Positions 26,923-33,823 of a stretch of DNA of 64,000 nt are shown in pieces; the stretch's first letter is position 1, and each line of letters starts with the position of its first letter. Both the position numbers and the translations under genes were made by a program. Origin of the DNA: Ruminococcus flavefaciens ATCC 19208 (GTDB lineage: Bacteria; Bacillota; Clostridia; Oscillospirales; Ruminococcaceae); assembly GCF_000518765.1 (NCBI RefSeq), contig NZ_JAEF01000015.1:1-64000 (forward strand). The letters are read 5' to 3'. The notes below the pieces were generated by a model. The model was not told the DNA's origin and did no database searches. It saw only the letters and a list, made by a program, of their open reading frames with translations.

Positions 26923-27435
26923 TTATATCTCTACATCAAATTCCACTGTTGTATTTGCCAGATCCAGCGCCATCTGAGCTTCAGCAAGAAGTGCTGAGGT
27001 CTCATCAAGGTCTTTTTTTGCAGCAGTGACATCATAGTTGCTGTGAATATATTCAATGAAGTTGGAAGAATGGGATAAACTGCTGTTTACTCTTTCCTTA
27101 GGCAGACGAGCTGCCATCCTTTCAAGTTTCTTCTTTCTTGCTGTCAGCTGCGGGATATATACAAGCATCTGATCAATAGTCACATCAAATCCCGGGATTA
27201 CATAGGACAGATTGAATTGGTTGATACTGTGCTTCAGGCTGATAATCTGTTTCTCAATATTCTGAAGCTCTGCCTGCATTTCGATATATGAGTATTCCGG
27301 ACGTGCCATTTCTATATCTTCTTGAATAGCAGCTGTGAACACCGAGGTCTTCTGCTCTTTATCAAGCAGGGCGCTATGTAATTCATTCAGTCTTTTCAGT
27401 TCTTTTGCAGCCTGTGCAGATGTCATTTTTTTCAT
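26923..27435 (-). CDS. DIP1984-like family protein
   Basis: A 170-residue, mostly helical protein starting MKKMTSAQAAKELKRLNELH. The heptad-rich pattern, LQNIEKQIISLKHSINQFNL and the ending ALDLANTTVEFDVEI match the DIP1984/septicolysin-like family, small proteins of unknown function in Firmicutes and Actinobacteria. The ATG at 27435 has GGAGG 8 bases upstream; a longer frame starting at 27498 lacks one. It lies 113 bases after a metallophosphoesterase and may be in the same unit. A C-terminal fragment of a paralogue lies at 19646-19690. Confidence 0.65.
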   Translation of the reverse strand: MKKMTSAQAAKELKRLNELHSALLDKEQKTSVFTAAIQEDIEMARPEYSYIEMQAELQNIEKQIISLKHSINQFNLSYVIPGFDVTIDQMLVYIPQLTARKKKLERMAARLPKERVNSSLSHSSNFIEYIHSNYDVTAAKKDLDETSALLAEAQMALDLANTTVEFDVEI

Positions 27436-27548
27436 TTTTGTATTCCTCCAATCATTTATACAGTTGAAATTTATGGCTGATCTGGTGAGCTGTTTCATCG
27501 GGCAGAGGTCTGAAGCTGATACAGGTCAGTGTTCTGCAGATACATTTC

Positions 27549-28259
27549 TCAATGTGTCTTCTGCCATTCAGCAGCCTCTTCTTTTGTAAAAACGCCGTCA
27601 TTGGAATAGTATTCGGTCATATCTTCAAGCCGTATGCAGCCAAGCTGTCCGCCGGAGTTAGGGAATCCGCAGCCGCAGTCTATATCAAGCATTCGCTTCC
27701 CGTGAAATATATGCATCGTTTTATGAAACTGCAGTGTCGGAGTATGACCGAATATGACATTTTTTCTCGCAGGCATTTGGGAATATGGCGTCAAACGGTG
27801 CCATACCATAAATTCTTTCAGGTGATAGCGCCTCATATTTTCGGTTTCAAAAAGCTCCTGCGGTGCGGCGTGAACCAGTATGAATTTACGCCTGTTGACA
27901 GTTATCTCTAGTTGTACAGGAAGTGTCTCCAGATAGCAAAGCAGCTCTTCCTGCTCCTTTTCTGTAAGTTTGAAAAACTTATCAAAAGTTATTAGGCTTC
28001 TGTTATTCCTCCACATATATTTATAGTGCAGGTTTTCGGGATGCCGCAGAGCATTTACCATCATATACTCATGATTTCCCAGCAGCAATGTACAATTTTC
28101 CATTGTACGTATCTGCTGCAGCAATTCAATACCATAATCTCCGCGATCTATAACATCTCCGAGTATATATAAATGATCATCCGGTTTCAGGTCTATCATG
28201 GATAGTATAGTATCAAACGCTTCCTTATTGCCGTGAATATCTGAGAGGACATAATGCAT
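27549..28259 (-). CDS. Metallophosphoesterase, PPP/ApaH-like
   Basis: A 236-residue soluble phosphoesterase with the complete metal-site set: YVLSDIHGNKEAF, ILGDVIDRGDYG, LLLGNHEYM, FILVHAAP and VIFGHTP. The order GDxDRG-GNHE places it in the PPP branch with serine/threonine phosphatases and diadenosine tetraphosphatases. The natural substrate is unclear. It follows a second metallophosphoesterase by 54 bases on the same strand, probably in one transcript from the promoter at 29055. Confidence 0.85.
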   Translation of the reverse strand: MHYVLSDIHGNKEAFDTILSMIDLKPDDHLYILGDVIDRGDYGIELLQQIRTMENCTLLLGNHEYMMVNALRHPENLHYKYMWRNNRSLITFDKFFKLTEKEQEELLCYLETLPVQLEITVNRRKFILVHAAPQELFETENMRRYHLKEFMVWHRLTPYSQMPARKNVIFGHTPTLQFHKTMHIFHGKRMLDIDCGCGFPNSGGQLGCIRLEDMTEYYSNDGVFTKEEAAEWQKTH

Positions 28260-28313
28260 CAGATACCGCCTCTTATTGCTTTTTTTGCCAATGTTCTGAT
28301 CTCCTTTTGCACC

Positions 28314-28997
28314 CTATAACGTTTCAACACTATGAAACAGGAAGTGCATTTTATCAATATGCTTATCTGTATGCCAATGGCCGAGATACCATGCCTTATA
28401 TTCTATTGCTTCTTCTATGGTATCAAGCCATTGTTCCGTACTGTTATCTACTTTTGACTGATCTATTCCTGAAAGGAAACATTCTGTGGGGATATATTTA
28501 TACGGACAGGTATGAGAAAATACTACGTCTATCTTATTATTCTTTACCTGTTTCTCAACATATTCCTTTATTGTCGGCGACGGCTGCTCGTCCGGCCACC
28601 AATTATAGCCGTTTCTCAGGCGATAAAACTTATCAACGCTGTATGCGCCGCCTATAACTATGCATTTCTTTCCTTCCAGCTCAAATATATCTCCATCTAC
28701 AGGAAACAGTATATTCGGGTATGCTTCCTCATAAAGAACGCGTCCGCCGTTCCACTCCATTTCCTTATATGAAGCTATATTCTGTGGACGGTTCTCATGG
28801 TTGCCGTGAATGCAGAAGAAAACAGCGCCCATATTATTCATTTCTTCTTTTATAAAGGTGTCTCTCAGCCTTCCTGTATAATTTATGCCTACATCCCCGA
28901 GAATAACTATTATATCTCCCTCTTCAGGCTCATATTTCTCATAGAGCTCAAATATCGGATCAAGGGAGCCATGTATATCTCCGGTTATATATATCAT
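28314..28997 (-). CDS. Metallophosphoesterase, calcineurin-like
   Basis: A 227-residue soluble protein with YITGDIHGSLDPI, IVILGDVGINY, FFCIHGNHENRP, DVVFSHTCPYKYIP and YLGHWHTDKH, a full set of metal ligands of the calcineurin-like fold. It differs from its neighbour (GDVGINY in place of GDVIDRG), as in phosphodiesterases of nucleotides or phosphoproteins in phage and mobile elements. First gene of the unit, with a good promoter. Substrate unknown. Confidence 0.85.
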   Translation of the reverse strand: MIYITGDIHGSLDPIFELYEKYEPEEGDIIVILGDVGINYTGRLRDTFIKEEMNNMGAVFFCIHGNHENRPQNIASYKEMEWNGGRVLYEEAYPNILFPVDGDIFELEGKKCIVIGGAYSVDKFYRLRNGYNWWPDEQPSPTIKEYVEKQVKNNKIDVVFSHTCPYKYIPTECFLSGIDQSKVDNSTEQWLDTIEEAIEYKAWYLGHWHTDKHIDKMHFLFHSVETL

Positions 28998-29026
28998 TGT
29001 ATCTCACCAGCCTTCTGTTATCAACT

Positions 29027-29055
29027 ATTATACCATATATATATATGTTTGTCAC
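29027..29055 (-). promoter_or_regulatory. Promoter of the metallophosphoesterase genes
   Basis: GTGACA (29055-29050) and TATAAT (29032-29027) with a 17-base spacer, 30 bases before the start codon. Confidence 0.7.
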
Positions 29056-29073
29056 TAAATCTGTGGTTTAGAA

Positions 29074-29107
29074 ATAAAAAACGGCATATCTTATAAATAC
29101 GCCGTTT
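29074..29107 (-). terminator. Terminator of the XRE gene
   Basis: AAACGGCGTAT pairs imperfectly with ATATGCCGTTT, followed by TTTTATTT on the minus strand. Confidence 0.75.
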
Positions 29108-29121
29108 ACAGAGCTTTTTTA

Positions 29122-29460
29122 CTATATTATAATGTCCAGGCATGATATATATACATCTCTCAGCATTTCAGAATTTTTCGCTTTTCCTGCTACCCATTTA
29201 ATAATATCAGCAATATGATTTTCAGCAGTACTGTCGTCTTGTAATATAAGGAGACCTTCTACAGGCAGGTGCAAAGTACAAGCAAGTACATACAGATTAT
29301 CGACAGTCGGAAGTGATTTTCCCCAGAACCAATGATATATTGACTGATAGCTGTCAAGCATAAGTATTTCCTGTAGCTCTGTCACCTTTATTCCTGCATG
29401 ATCACACAGGTATCGTATATACTGTCCTGTTTTATCCTGATCTATAATTTTTTGCATCAT
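29122..29460 (-). CDS. XRE-family helix-turn-helix protein
   Basis: A 112-residue DNA-binding protein (start at the ATG 29460, MMQKIIDQDKTGQYIRYLCD). The helix-turn-helix is at about residues 12-65 (HAGIKVTELQEILMLDSYQS, WFWGKSLPTVDNLYVLAC), a Cro/C1-type fold closest to phage-like repressors of gut Clostridia. The C-terminal helix has no enzyme motif. The terminator at 29074 separates it from the metallophosphoesterases. It could bind the palindromes at 29668-29702, which is a guess based only on proximity. Confidence 0.75.
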   Translation of the reverse strand: MMQKIIDQDKTGQYIRYLCDHAGIKVTELQEILMLDSYQSIYHWFWGKSLPTVDNLYVLACTLHLPVEGLLILQDDSTAENHIADIIKWVAGKAKNSEMLRDVYISCLDIII

Positions 29461-29500
29461 ATCACACTCTTTTCTTTTTAGTTGGTGATATGTTACCATT

Positions 29501-29555
29501 ATTCTATAAACTATACAAGAGCTATTATTACCGAATTATCAGCCCTATCTTTGTC
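29501..29555. repeat. Direct repeat flanking the PI-PLC gene, left copy
   Basis: About 55 bases (with AAACTATACAAGAGCTATTA and ATCAGCCCTATCTTTGTC) that recur at 31341-31401. Confidence 0.6.
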
Positions 29556-29667
29556 GGACATGATACATTGCTTTAAATCTACAATAAGTTCATATATGGG
29601 CTACGCTCCTATGCGAAGCTGTCCAAGTCAGACAAAGTGATAAGCTATAACAGCGCAAAATTCACCG

Positions 29668-29702
29668 ATTACAAAATTGTAATTTAATTACAAATCTGTA
29701 AT
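29668..29702. promoter_or_regulatory. Two tandem TTACAA palindromes, operator candidates
   Basis: ATTACAAAATTGTAAT (29668-29683) and ATTACAAATCTGTAAT (29687-29702) are centred 19 bases apart. A TATGAT hexamer follows at 29725. Two sites on one face of the helix upstream of the PI-PLC gene would suit a dimeric repressor. The rest of 29556-29911 holds no gene. Confidence 0.5.
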
Positions 29703-29911
29703 TCTGCACATTTAGCTGAAGAAATATGATATCATGTAATCACACCAAGGGAAACAACTTATCATCCAGGTGTCATATTTGCAGCTGATGTAATAACATC
29801 TTGCGTCTCTTGTGTTAAGTATGCGGTCAGAATACTAAACCAATGGATAAAATGATTCAGCGCGAAAACAAACAATATTTATTCTAAATGATTAAAAAGG
29901 AGGTCCAAATT

Positions 29912-31192
29912 ATGGGACAGGGCGGTAAAATTAAAATTGAAAACAAAACAGATTCAAAAATGATAAGACGTTATTGTAAAGCATATCAGATGGATGCATG
30001 GAGTTTTCCTGAAACTATTGAAGCAAACTCAAGTGCAACTATTTACGTTGAATGGGATGAATGTATCTTTCATGCAAAAGGTGATGACCGCGGTACAGTC
30101 ATATACTGTCTTGGTAATTCTCCGGAAAAAGAAGTGCACATTTCTCTGTTTGATGCCAACGAACGAAATTTTAATGTTACACGTTTGAAGTTTAACGGCA
30201 TTCCTTCAACCCCTCAAAAAGTTGCTTGGCTGCATGATGGTGTGATGGTTGTAACAGTAGAAGAAAAAAAGCAGGAACCAGCACCTGAATATAAACCAGC
30301 AGAGTATAATCTGAATGGGCCTGTAACGCCATCAAGATGGATGGGATGGATAGATGATGAAACTCCTCTGAATAAGTTGGATATTCCCGGAACACATGAT
30401 TCTTTTGCGTACTGTGTTCCTCATGCAGTAGTTGAAAGCACTGCCAAAACACAGGGTATCGATATTATGGAGCAGCTGAACATCGGTTGCAGATTTTTAG
30501 ACATAAGGTTCAATCAGAATCTTGATGGACGTCATGGCATTATAGACTGTAAGGATTCTCTGTGGAAGGCAATGGAATGGATAAGATCATTCCTTAAAGA
30601 AAATCCCAAAGAAACGATTCTTATGAGAACACGGCTTGAAAATGAGGATAATGTATCTATCATGGACTATAACCTTAGTTTTTTAACTTCAGAGTATGGT
30701 GATCTGTTCTGGAGGAGAAACGGCAAAACAGAGTGGCCTAAATTAAAGGAAGTAAGAGGAAAGGTAGTTGTTCTCGATGGTCTTACTGGTAATTACTTCT
30801 TCAGTCATGGATATGGCTTTAAATACGGAGAAAACAATATTCCTGATATGCTGATACAAGATGTATACAATCCACTTGAAGGTGATTTGAGGAAGCAGTT
30901 TAACGAATTTGAACCACATGGTGTCGAGAATTTTAAACTTTCACTTATACAGAAGAATTTAGATATTCCATTTGATCAGAACAAATTAAAGATCAATTAT
31001 GTAAGTGCGGTTACTGGTTGGGCAGGAGCTGCGGGAAACGGCCAATCTCCCAAATCATTTGCTGATTATCTGAATCCTCGTGTAGTGGACTGCATTTCCA
31101 AAAAAGAAAGCTGTTATACTGGTGTAATTCTCTTTGACTTTATTGATGAAAACATTACAAAAACAGTTTATTCAAAAAATGGCTTAAAGTAA
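29912..31192 (+). CDS. PI-PLC-like phosphodiesterase with N-terminal beta-sandwich domain
   Basis: A 426-residue protein. Residues 1-110 form a domain (GGKIKIENKTDSKMIRRYCK, GTVIYCLGNSPEKEVHISLF) reminiscent of membrane-binding beta-sandwich domains. Residues 140-420 form a phospholipase C X domain: NKLDIPGTHDSFAY with the catalytic His and Asp, CRFLDIRFN with the Arg and GRHGIIDC with the second His. Bacterial PI-PLCs cleave phosphatidylinositol or related lipids. No signal peptide is visible, which is unusual for this family. AAGGAGGT precedes the ATG at 29912; the upstream frame start at 29888 has no ribosome site. A broken paralogue lies at 6228-6770. Substrate unknown. Confidence 0.8.
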   Translation: MGQGGKIKIENKTDSKMIRRYCKAYQMDAWSFPETIEANSSATIYVEWDECIFHAKGDDRGTVIYCLGNSPEKEVHISLFDANERNFNVTRLKFNGIPSTPQKVAWLHDGVMVVTVEEKKQEPAPEYKPAEYNLNGPVTPSRWMGWIDDETPLNKLDIPGTHDSFAYCVPHAVVESTAKTQGIDIMEQLNIGCRFLDIRFNQNLDGRHGIIDCKDSLWKAMEWIRSFLKENPKETILMRTRLENEDNVSIMDYNLSFLTSEYGDLFWRRNGKTEWPKLKEVRGKVVVLDGLTGNYFFSHGYGFKYGENNIPDMLIQDVYNPLEGDLRKQFNEFEPHGVENFKLSLIQKNLDIPFDQNKLKINYVSAVTGWAGAAGNGQSPKSFADYLNPRVVDCISKKESCYTGVILFDFIDENITKTVYSKNGLK

Positions 31193-31272
31193 TAGATAGA
31201 CTTACATGTGATCCTGAACAATTACAGCTCAGCTTGTATAAAAACATAATATTCCAAGTCAGATTTAAAATC

Positions 31273-31310
31273 AAACGCTCTCCATAAAAAACAAATGGAG
31301 GGCGTTTTTT
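31273..31310 (+). terminator. Terminator of the PI-PLC gene
   Basis: AACGCTCTCCAT pairs with ATGGAGGGCGTT (one G-U/mismatch) followed by TTTTG. Confidence 0.85.
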
Positions 31311-31340
31311 GTACTTAATTCGGTAATTAACCTTTTTCTT

Positions 31341-31401
31341 ATTCTGTAACTCTAAACTATATAAGGGCTATTATTAACAGATAATCAGCCCTATATTTGT
31401 C
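31341..31401. repeat. Direct repeat flanking the PI-PLC gene, right copy
   Basis: Matches 29501-29555 with small changes (AAACTATATAAGGGCTATTA, ATCAGCCCTATATTTGTC). A startless plus-strand frame after it (31385-31530) reads VGAAFSSNCIQGAVANALG and may be a gene relic. Apart from these, 31311-31530 shows nothing. Confidence 0.6.
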
Positions 31402-31530
31402 ACAAATGATGAATGGATATATACCTCCGTAGGTGCTGCCTTCAGCAGCAACTGTATCCAAGGGGCTGTAGCAAATGCTCTCGGTATCTGGACGGCAAAA
31501 AAAGGCCACGACGTCAGACATTCTCATTAA

Positions 31531-31560
31531 AAAGGCGCCCTCTGCAAAAGGGCGCTTTTG
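31531..31560. terminator. Terminator between relic and PH-domain gene
   Basis: AAAAGGCGCCC and GGGCGCTTTT form a stem with T runs on both strands; it probably ends the PH-domain gene on the minus strand. Confidence 0.75.
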
Positions 31561-31603
31561 ATCTATAATTAACATATTACGGGATGTGATCGGATCTTTC
31601 AAA

Positions 31604-32287
31604 TCACCATCGCCTGTCATTGTTCTCATTGTCATAAGGTGAATTATCATAAGGCGAATTATTATACTGCTGCATATACGAACGCATATCCCTCGGGGCA
31701 TTTCCGGGCATGCCAGTAGCAAAAGACGGCTGATACTGCATGATTGTCTGATAAAGATTTTCGTAATCCGAAATATTTTCGATCTTGATATCGCGCTGAT
31801 GCGGTGTACGCTGCTTGCCGGCATATACGATCTCGTCAAGTTTCAGAACAACATCGCCCGTTAATAAGCGTTTGTCAAAAAAAGATTGGTGTGTACCAAC
31901 TGAGATAACTTGCTGATAGGTAATGCGCTCGGTGGTGGTATTGAAAATACCGTGCTGAATATAAACTGCCTGATCGGTAACGCAGTAGTATGTATTTTTC
32001 GCTCTCGCAGCAGAAGTCAGCACACCTCCAAGATACAGCCAGACAGGCATCAGATGAAGCAGAAAAAATGGAATAAGGAATCCCAAGAAGCTTTTTTCTG
32101 CACTGGCTGATGAATGAGAATGTGAAGCACCTGTCGCCATGAAGATAAATCCCAAATCAATTAATCCCCAAATCAATGCAAACGGCAGCAGCGGATTAAA
32201 AATTGCTTCCATAACAGAAACTTTTTTGTTTTTTGTTCCAGACCAGAGAATGTGCTCGTTCGGTCCTACCTGTGATTCCAGAGACAT
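31604..32287 (-). CDS. PH-domain (bPH2) membrane protein
   Basis: A 227-residue membrane protein starting MSLESQVGPNEHILWSGT. After the first beta strand come two hydrophobic segments (FNPLLPFALIWGLIDLGFIF and FLGFLIPFFLLHLMPVWLYL), then a bacterial PH-like domain (NTYYCVTDQAVYIQHGI, RITYQQVISVGTHQSFFDKR, GDVVLKLDE). A Tyr/Asn/Pro-rich tail with a doubled NSPYD unit ends the protein. Related proteins occur in many Firmicutes; their role is not known. The fourth codon ATG (32287) best fits the AAAGGA ribosome site. Confidence 0.8.
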   Translation of the reverse strand: MSLESQVGPNEHILWSGTKNKKVSVMEAIFNPLLPFALIWGLIDLGFIFMATGASHSHSSASAEKSFLGFLIPFFLLHLMPVWLYLGGVLTSAARAKNTYYCVTDQAVYIQHGIFNTTTERITYQQVISVGTHQSFFDKRLLTGDVVLKLDEIVYAGKQRTPHQRDIKIENISDYENLYQTIMQYQPSFATGMPGNAPRDMRSYMQQYNNSPYDNSPYDNENNDRRW

Positions 32288-32430
32288 AATAATCATCCTT
32301 TCATGTTAAAAAACTTACTGTTAGTATAACATGACTTTGCATATTTGTCAAGGAAGCAGTCAACTGCAAATGCCGCTAATTTTATTCCCGTATTTCTCAA
32401 ACATCTGAACGTAGGAGATCTATCCGAAAA

Positions 32431-32543
32431 GATATTCACGTTAATGGGTTTATCTATAAAACAACAAGGCTCTCACAGTTCCGGCTGTGGGGACTTTTTT
32501 GTACACTATTAAAAAAGAATGGCCGCCATTGGCGGCCATCATG
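32431..32543. repeat. Direct repeat with terminator, copy 1
   Basis: A 113-base unit starting GATATTCACGTTAATG, containing a terminator (GCTCTCACAG...CTGTGGGGAC then Ts, 32469-32502) and ending in the hairpin ATGGCCGCC/GGCGGCCAT. It recurs at 32905-33019. Confidence 0.7.
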
Positions 32544-32904
32544 TTATAACGTTGATTTTGTATGCTCTACAATCTTCGAAACCACAATCCTATCAGTACA
32601 GATATTCTACGGTTTAGATCACTTTATATTATTCCTGTTTTTCTTCGATTTTTCGAAAGTTTTTATCTGAGTGACAACAAAATCTTTTGCATAAATTTTT
32701 TTGTAAGTGTAGGAAAAGTGTAGGAAATATCAACTCGCACTTTTTGATATGCATTATATTTTTCATCAATTGCAGCTCAGGCTGCAATAAGCGAAAAGAA
32801 GTAATTCGGAAATATACTCAGATTGGCTATTTTACGCTGAATCTGGACGATGCTAAAGAATACCTTTACGCGAAGTCCACTAAGCGTAGGATACTAAGCT
32901 GGCG

Positions 32905-33019
32905 TGATATTCACGTTAATGTGTTTATCTGAATAAAACAATAAGGCTCTCACAGTTTCGGCTGTGAGAGCTTTTTTATGCTCTAAAAAAAGAATGGCCG
33001 CACATAGGGCGGTCATCAT
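32905..33019. repeat. Direct repeat with terminator, copy 2
   Basis: The second copy has a better stem (GCTCTCACAG with CTGTGAGAGC, 32945-32971) followed by six Ts. An 81-codon frame at 32687-32932 runs into it without a ribosome site; it may be a gene relic. Otherwise 32297-33268 holds only the promoters of the sigma factor. Confidence 0.7.
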
Positions 33020-33073
33020 TTTTTGCAGCTTTCAATAATAGTAGAAGTATCGCAAGCAATTCATCAATTAGCA

Positions 33074-33102
33074 TTGAATCACAGAAACTGATATGATATA
33101 AT
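33074..33102 (+). promoter_or_regulatory. Housekeeping promoter upstream of the ECF sigma gene
   Basis: TTGAAT (33074-33079) and TATAAT (33097-33102), 17-base spacer. A ribosome site and a tiny frame (MKTDAIISF, 33131-33160) follow. Confidence 0.65.
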
Positions 33103-33130
33103 ATGTACAATCAAAAGAAAGGAAAACCAG

Positions 33131-33160
33131 ATGAAAACAGACGCAATAATATCATTCTGA
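33131..33160 (+). CDS. Possible nine-residue leader peptide
   Basis: ATG to TGA encodes MKTDAIISF with AAAGGA 8 bases before the start. It lies between the housekeeping promoter and the ECF-type promoter. It may be a leader peptide or chance. Confidence 0.25.
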   Translation: MKTDAIISF

Positions 33161-33199
33161 TAATATAGATATCGCTTCTCAAAAAAATTTTTTAAAGGG

Positions 33200-33228
33200 T
33201 GCGACATTCATGATGTTCCGTACGTCTA
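33200..33228 (+). promoter_or_regulatory. ECF-type promoter, probable autoregulation
   Basis: TGCGAC (33200-33205) and CGTCTA (33223-33228) with a 17-base spacer 41 bases before the sigma start. CGTCTA is a common -10 element of ECF sigma factors, and autoregulation is usual in such pairs. Confidence 0.6.
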
Positions 33229-33268
33229 ATTATCAAAGGAAATATTTCCTGTCGAAAGGAGAATAACA

Positions 33269-33823
33269 ATGAGTAACGGTTCAGGTAGCTACAGCCGTTT
33301 TCTCTCAGGTGACAGGGACGCAATTGAGGAAGTCATAAAAGACTATAAAGATGGTCTTATATATTACATCTACAGTATTATCGGAGATATGGAGCTGTCC
33401 GAGGAAGCCGCGATCGATGTGTTCATAAAGCTTTATGTAGATAAACCTGTTTTCAACGGAAATTCCGCATTCAAGACATGGTTATATACTATAGGAAGGA
33501 ACAAAGCCTTTGACATCCAGCGGAAACGCTCAAGGATAACGGAAATATCTCTCGATGGCGCTTATTCCGTCCCGACCGGGGAAAATATCGAACAGAATTA
33601 CTTGCAGCAGGAGAAGTGTTCAATGCTGAGACTTGCTGTGAGCAAGCTGAAACCCGAATACAGCCAGATTCTTTGTCTTATCTACTTCGAGAATTTCGAT
33701 AATGCCGAAGCAGGCAAGATAATGAAAAAAAGCAGCAAGCAGATACGTGATCTGCTTTACAGAGCGAAAAATGCTCTGAAAAGAGAACTCGAAAAGGAGG
33801 ATGCTGAATATGATGGACTATAA
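33269..33823 (+). CDS. ECF-type RNA polymerase sigma factor
   Basis: A 184-residue sigma-70 family protein of ECF size. Region 2 spans about residues 10-85 (DYKDGLIYYIYSIIGDMELS, DVFIKLYVDK, FKTWLYTIGRNKAFDIQRKR), and region 4 about 115-175 (LRLAVSKLKPEYSQILCLIY, NAEAGKIMKKSSKQIRDLLY, RAKNALKREL) with a helix-turn-helix. It directs RNA polymerase to a special promoter set, presumably including its own. The ribosome site AAAGGAG is 8 bases before the ATG. The next gene overlaps its end by 14 bases, the usual arrangement of a sigma/anti-sigma pair. Confidence 0.9.
   Translation: MSNGSGSYSRFLSGDRDAIEEVIKDYKDGLIYYIYSIIGDMELSEEAAIDVFIKLYVDKPVFNGNSAFKTWLYTIGRNKAFDIQRKRSRITEISLDGAYSVPTGENIEQNYLQQEKCSMLRLAVSKLKPEYSQILCLIYFENFDNAEAGKIMKKSSKQIRDLLYRAKNALKRELEKEDAEYDGL

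Noticed and set aside
31357..31839. 160-codon minus-strand frame
   Set aside because: Mostly antisense or out of frame to the PH-domain gene and the adjoining terminator, without a ribosome site.
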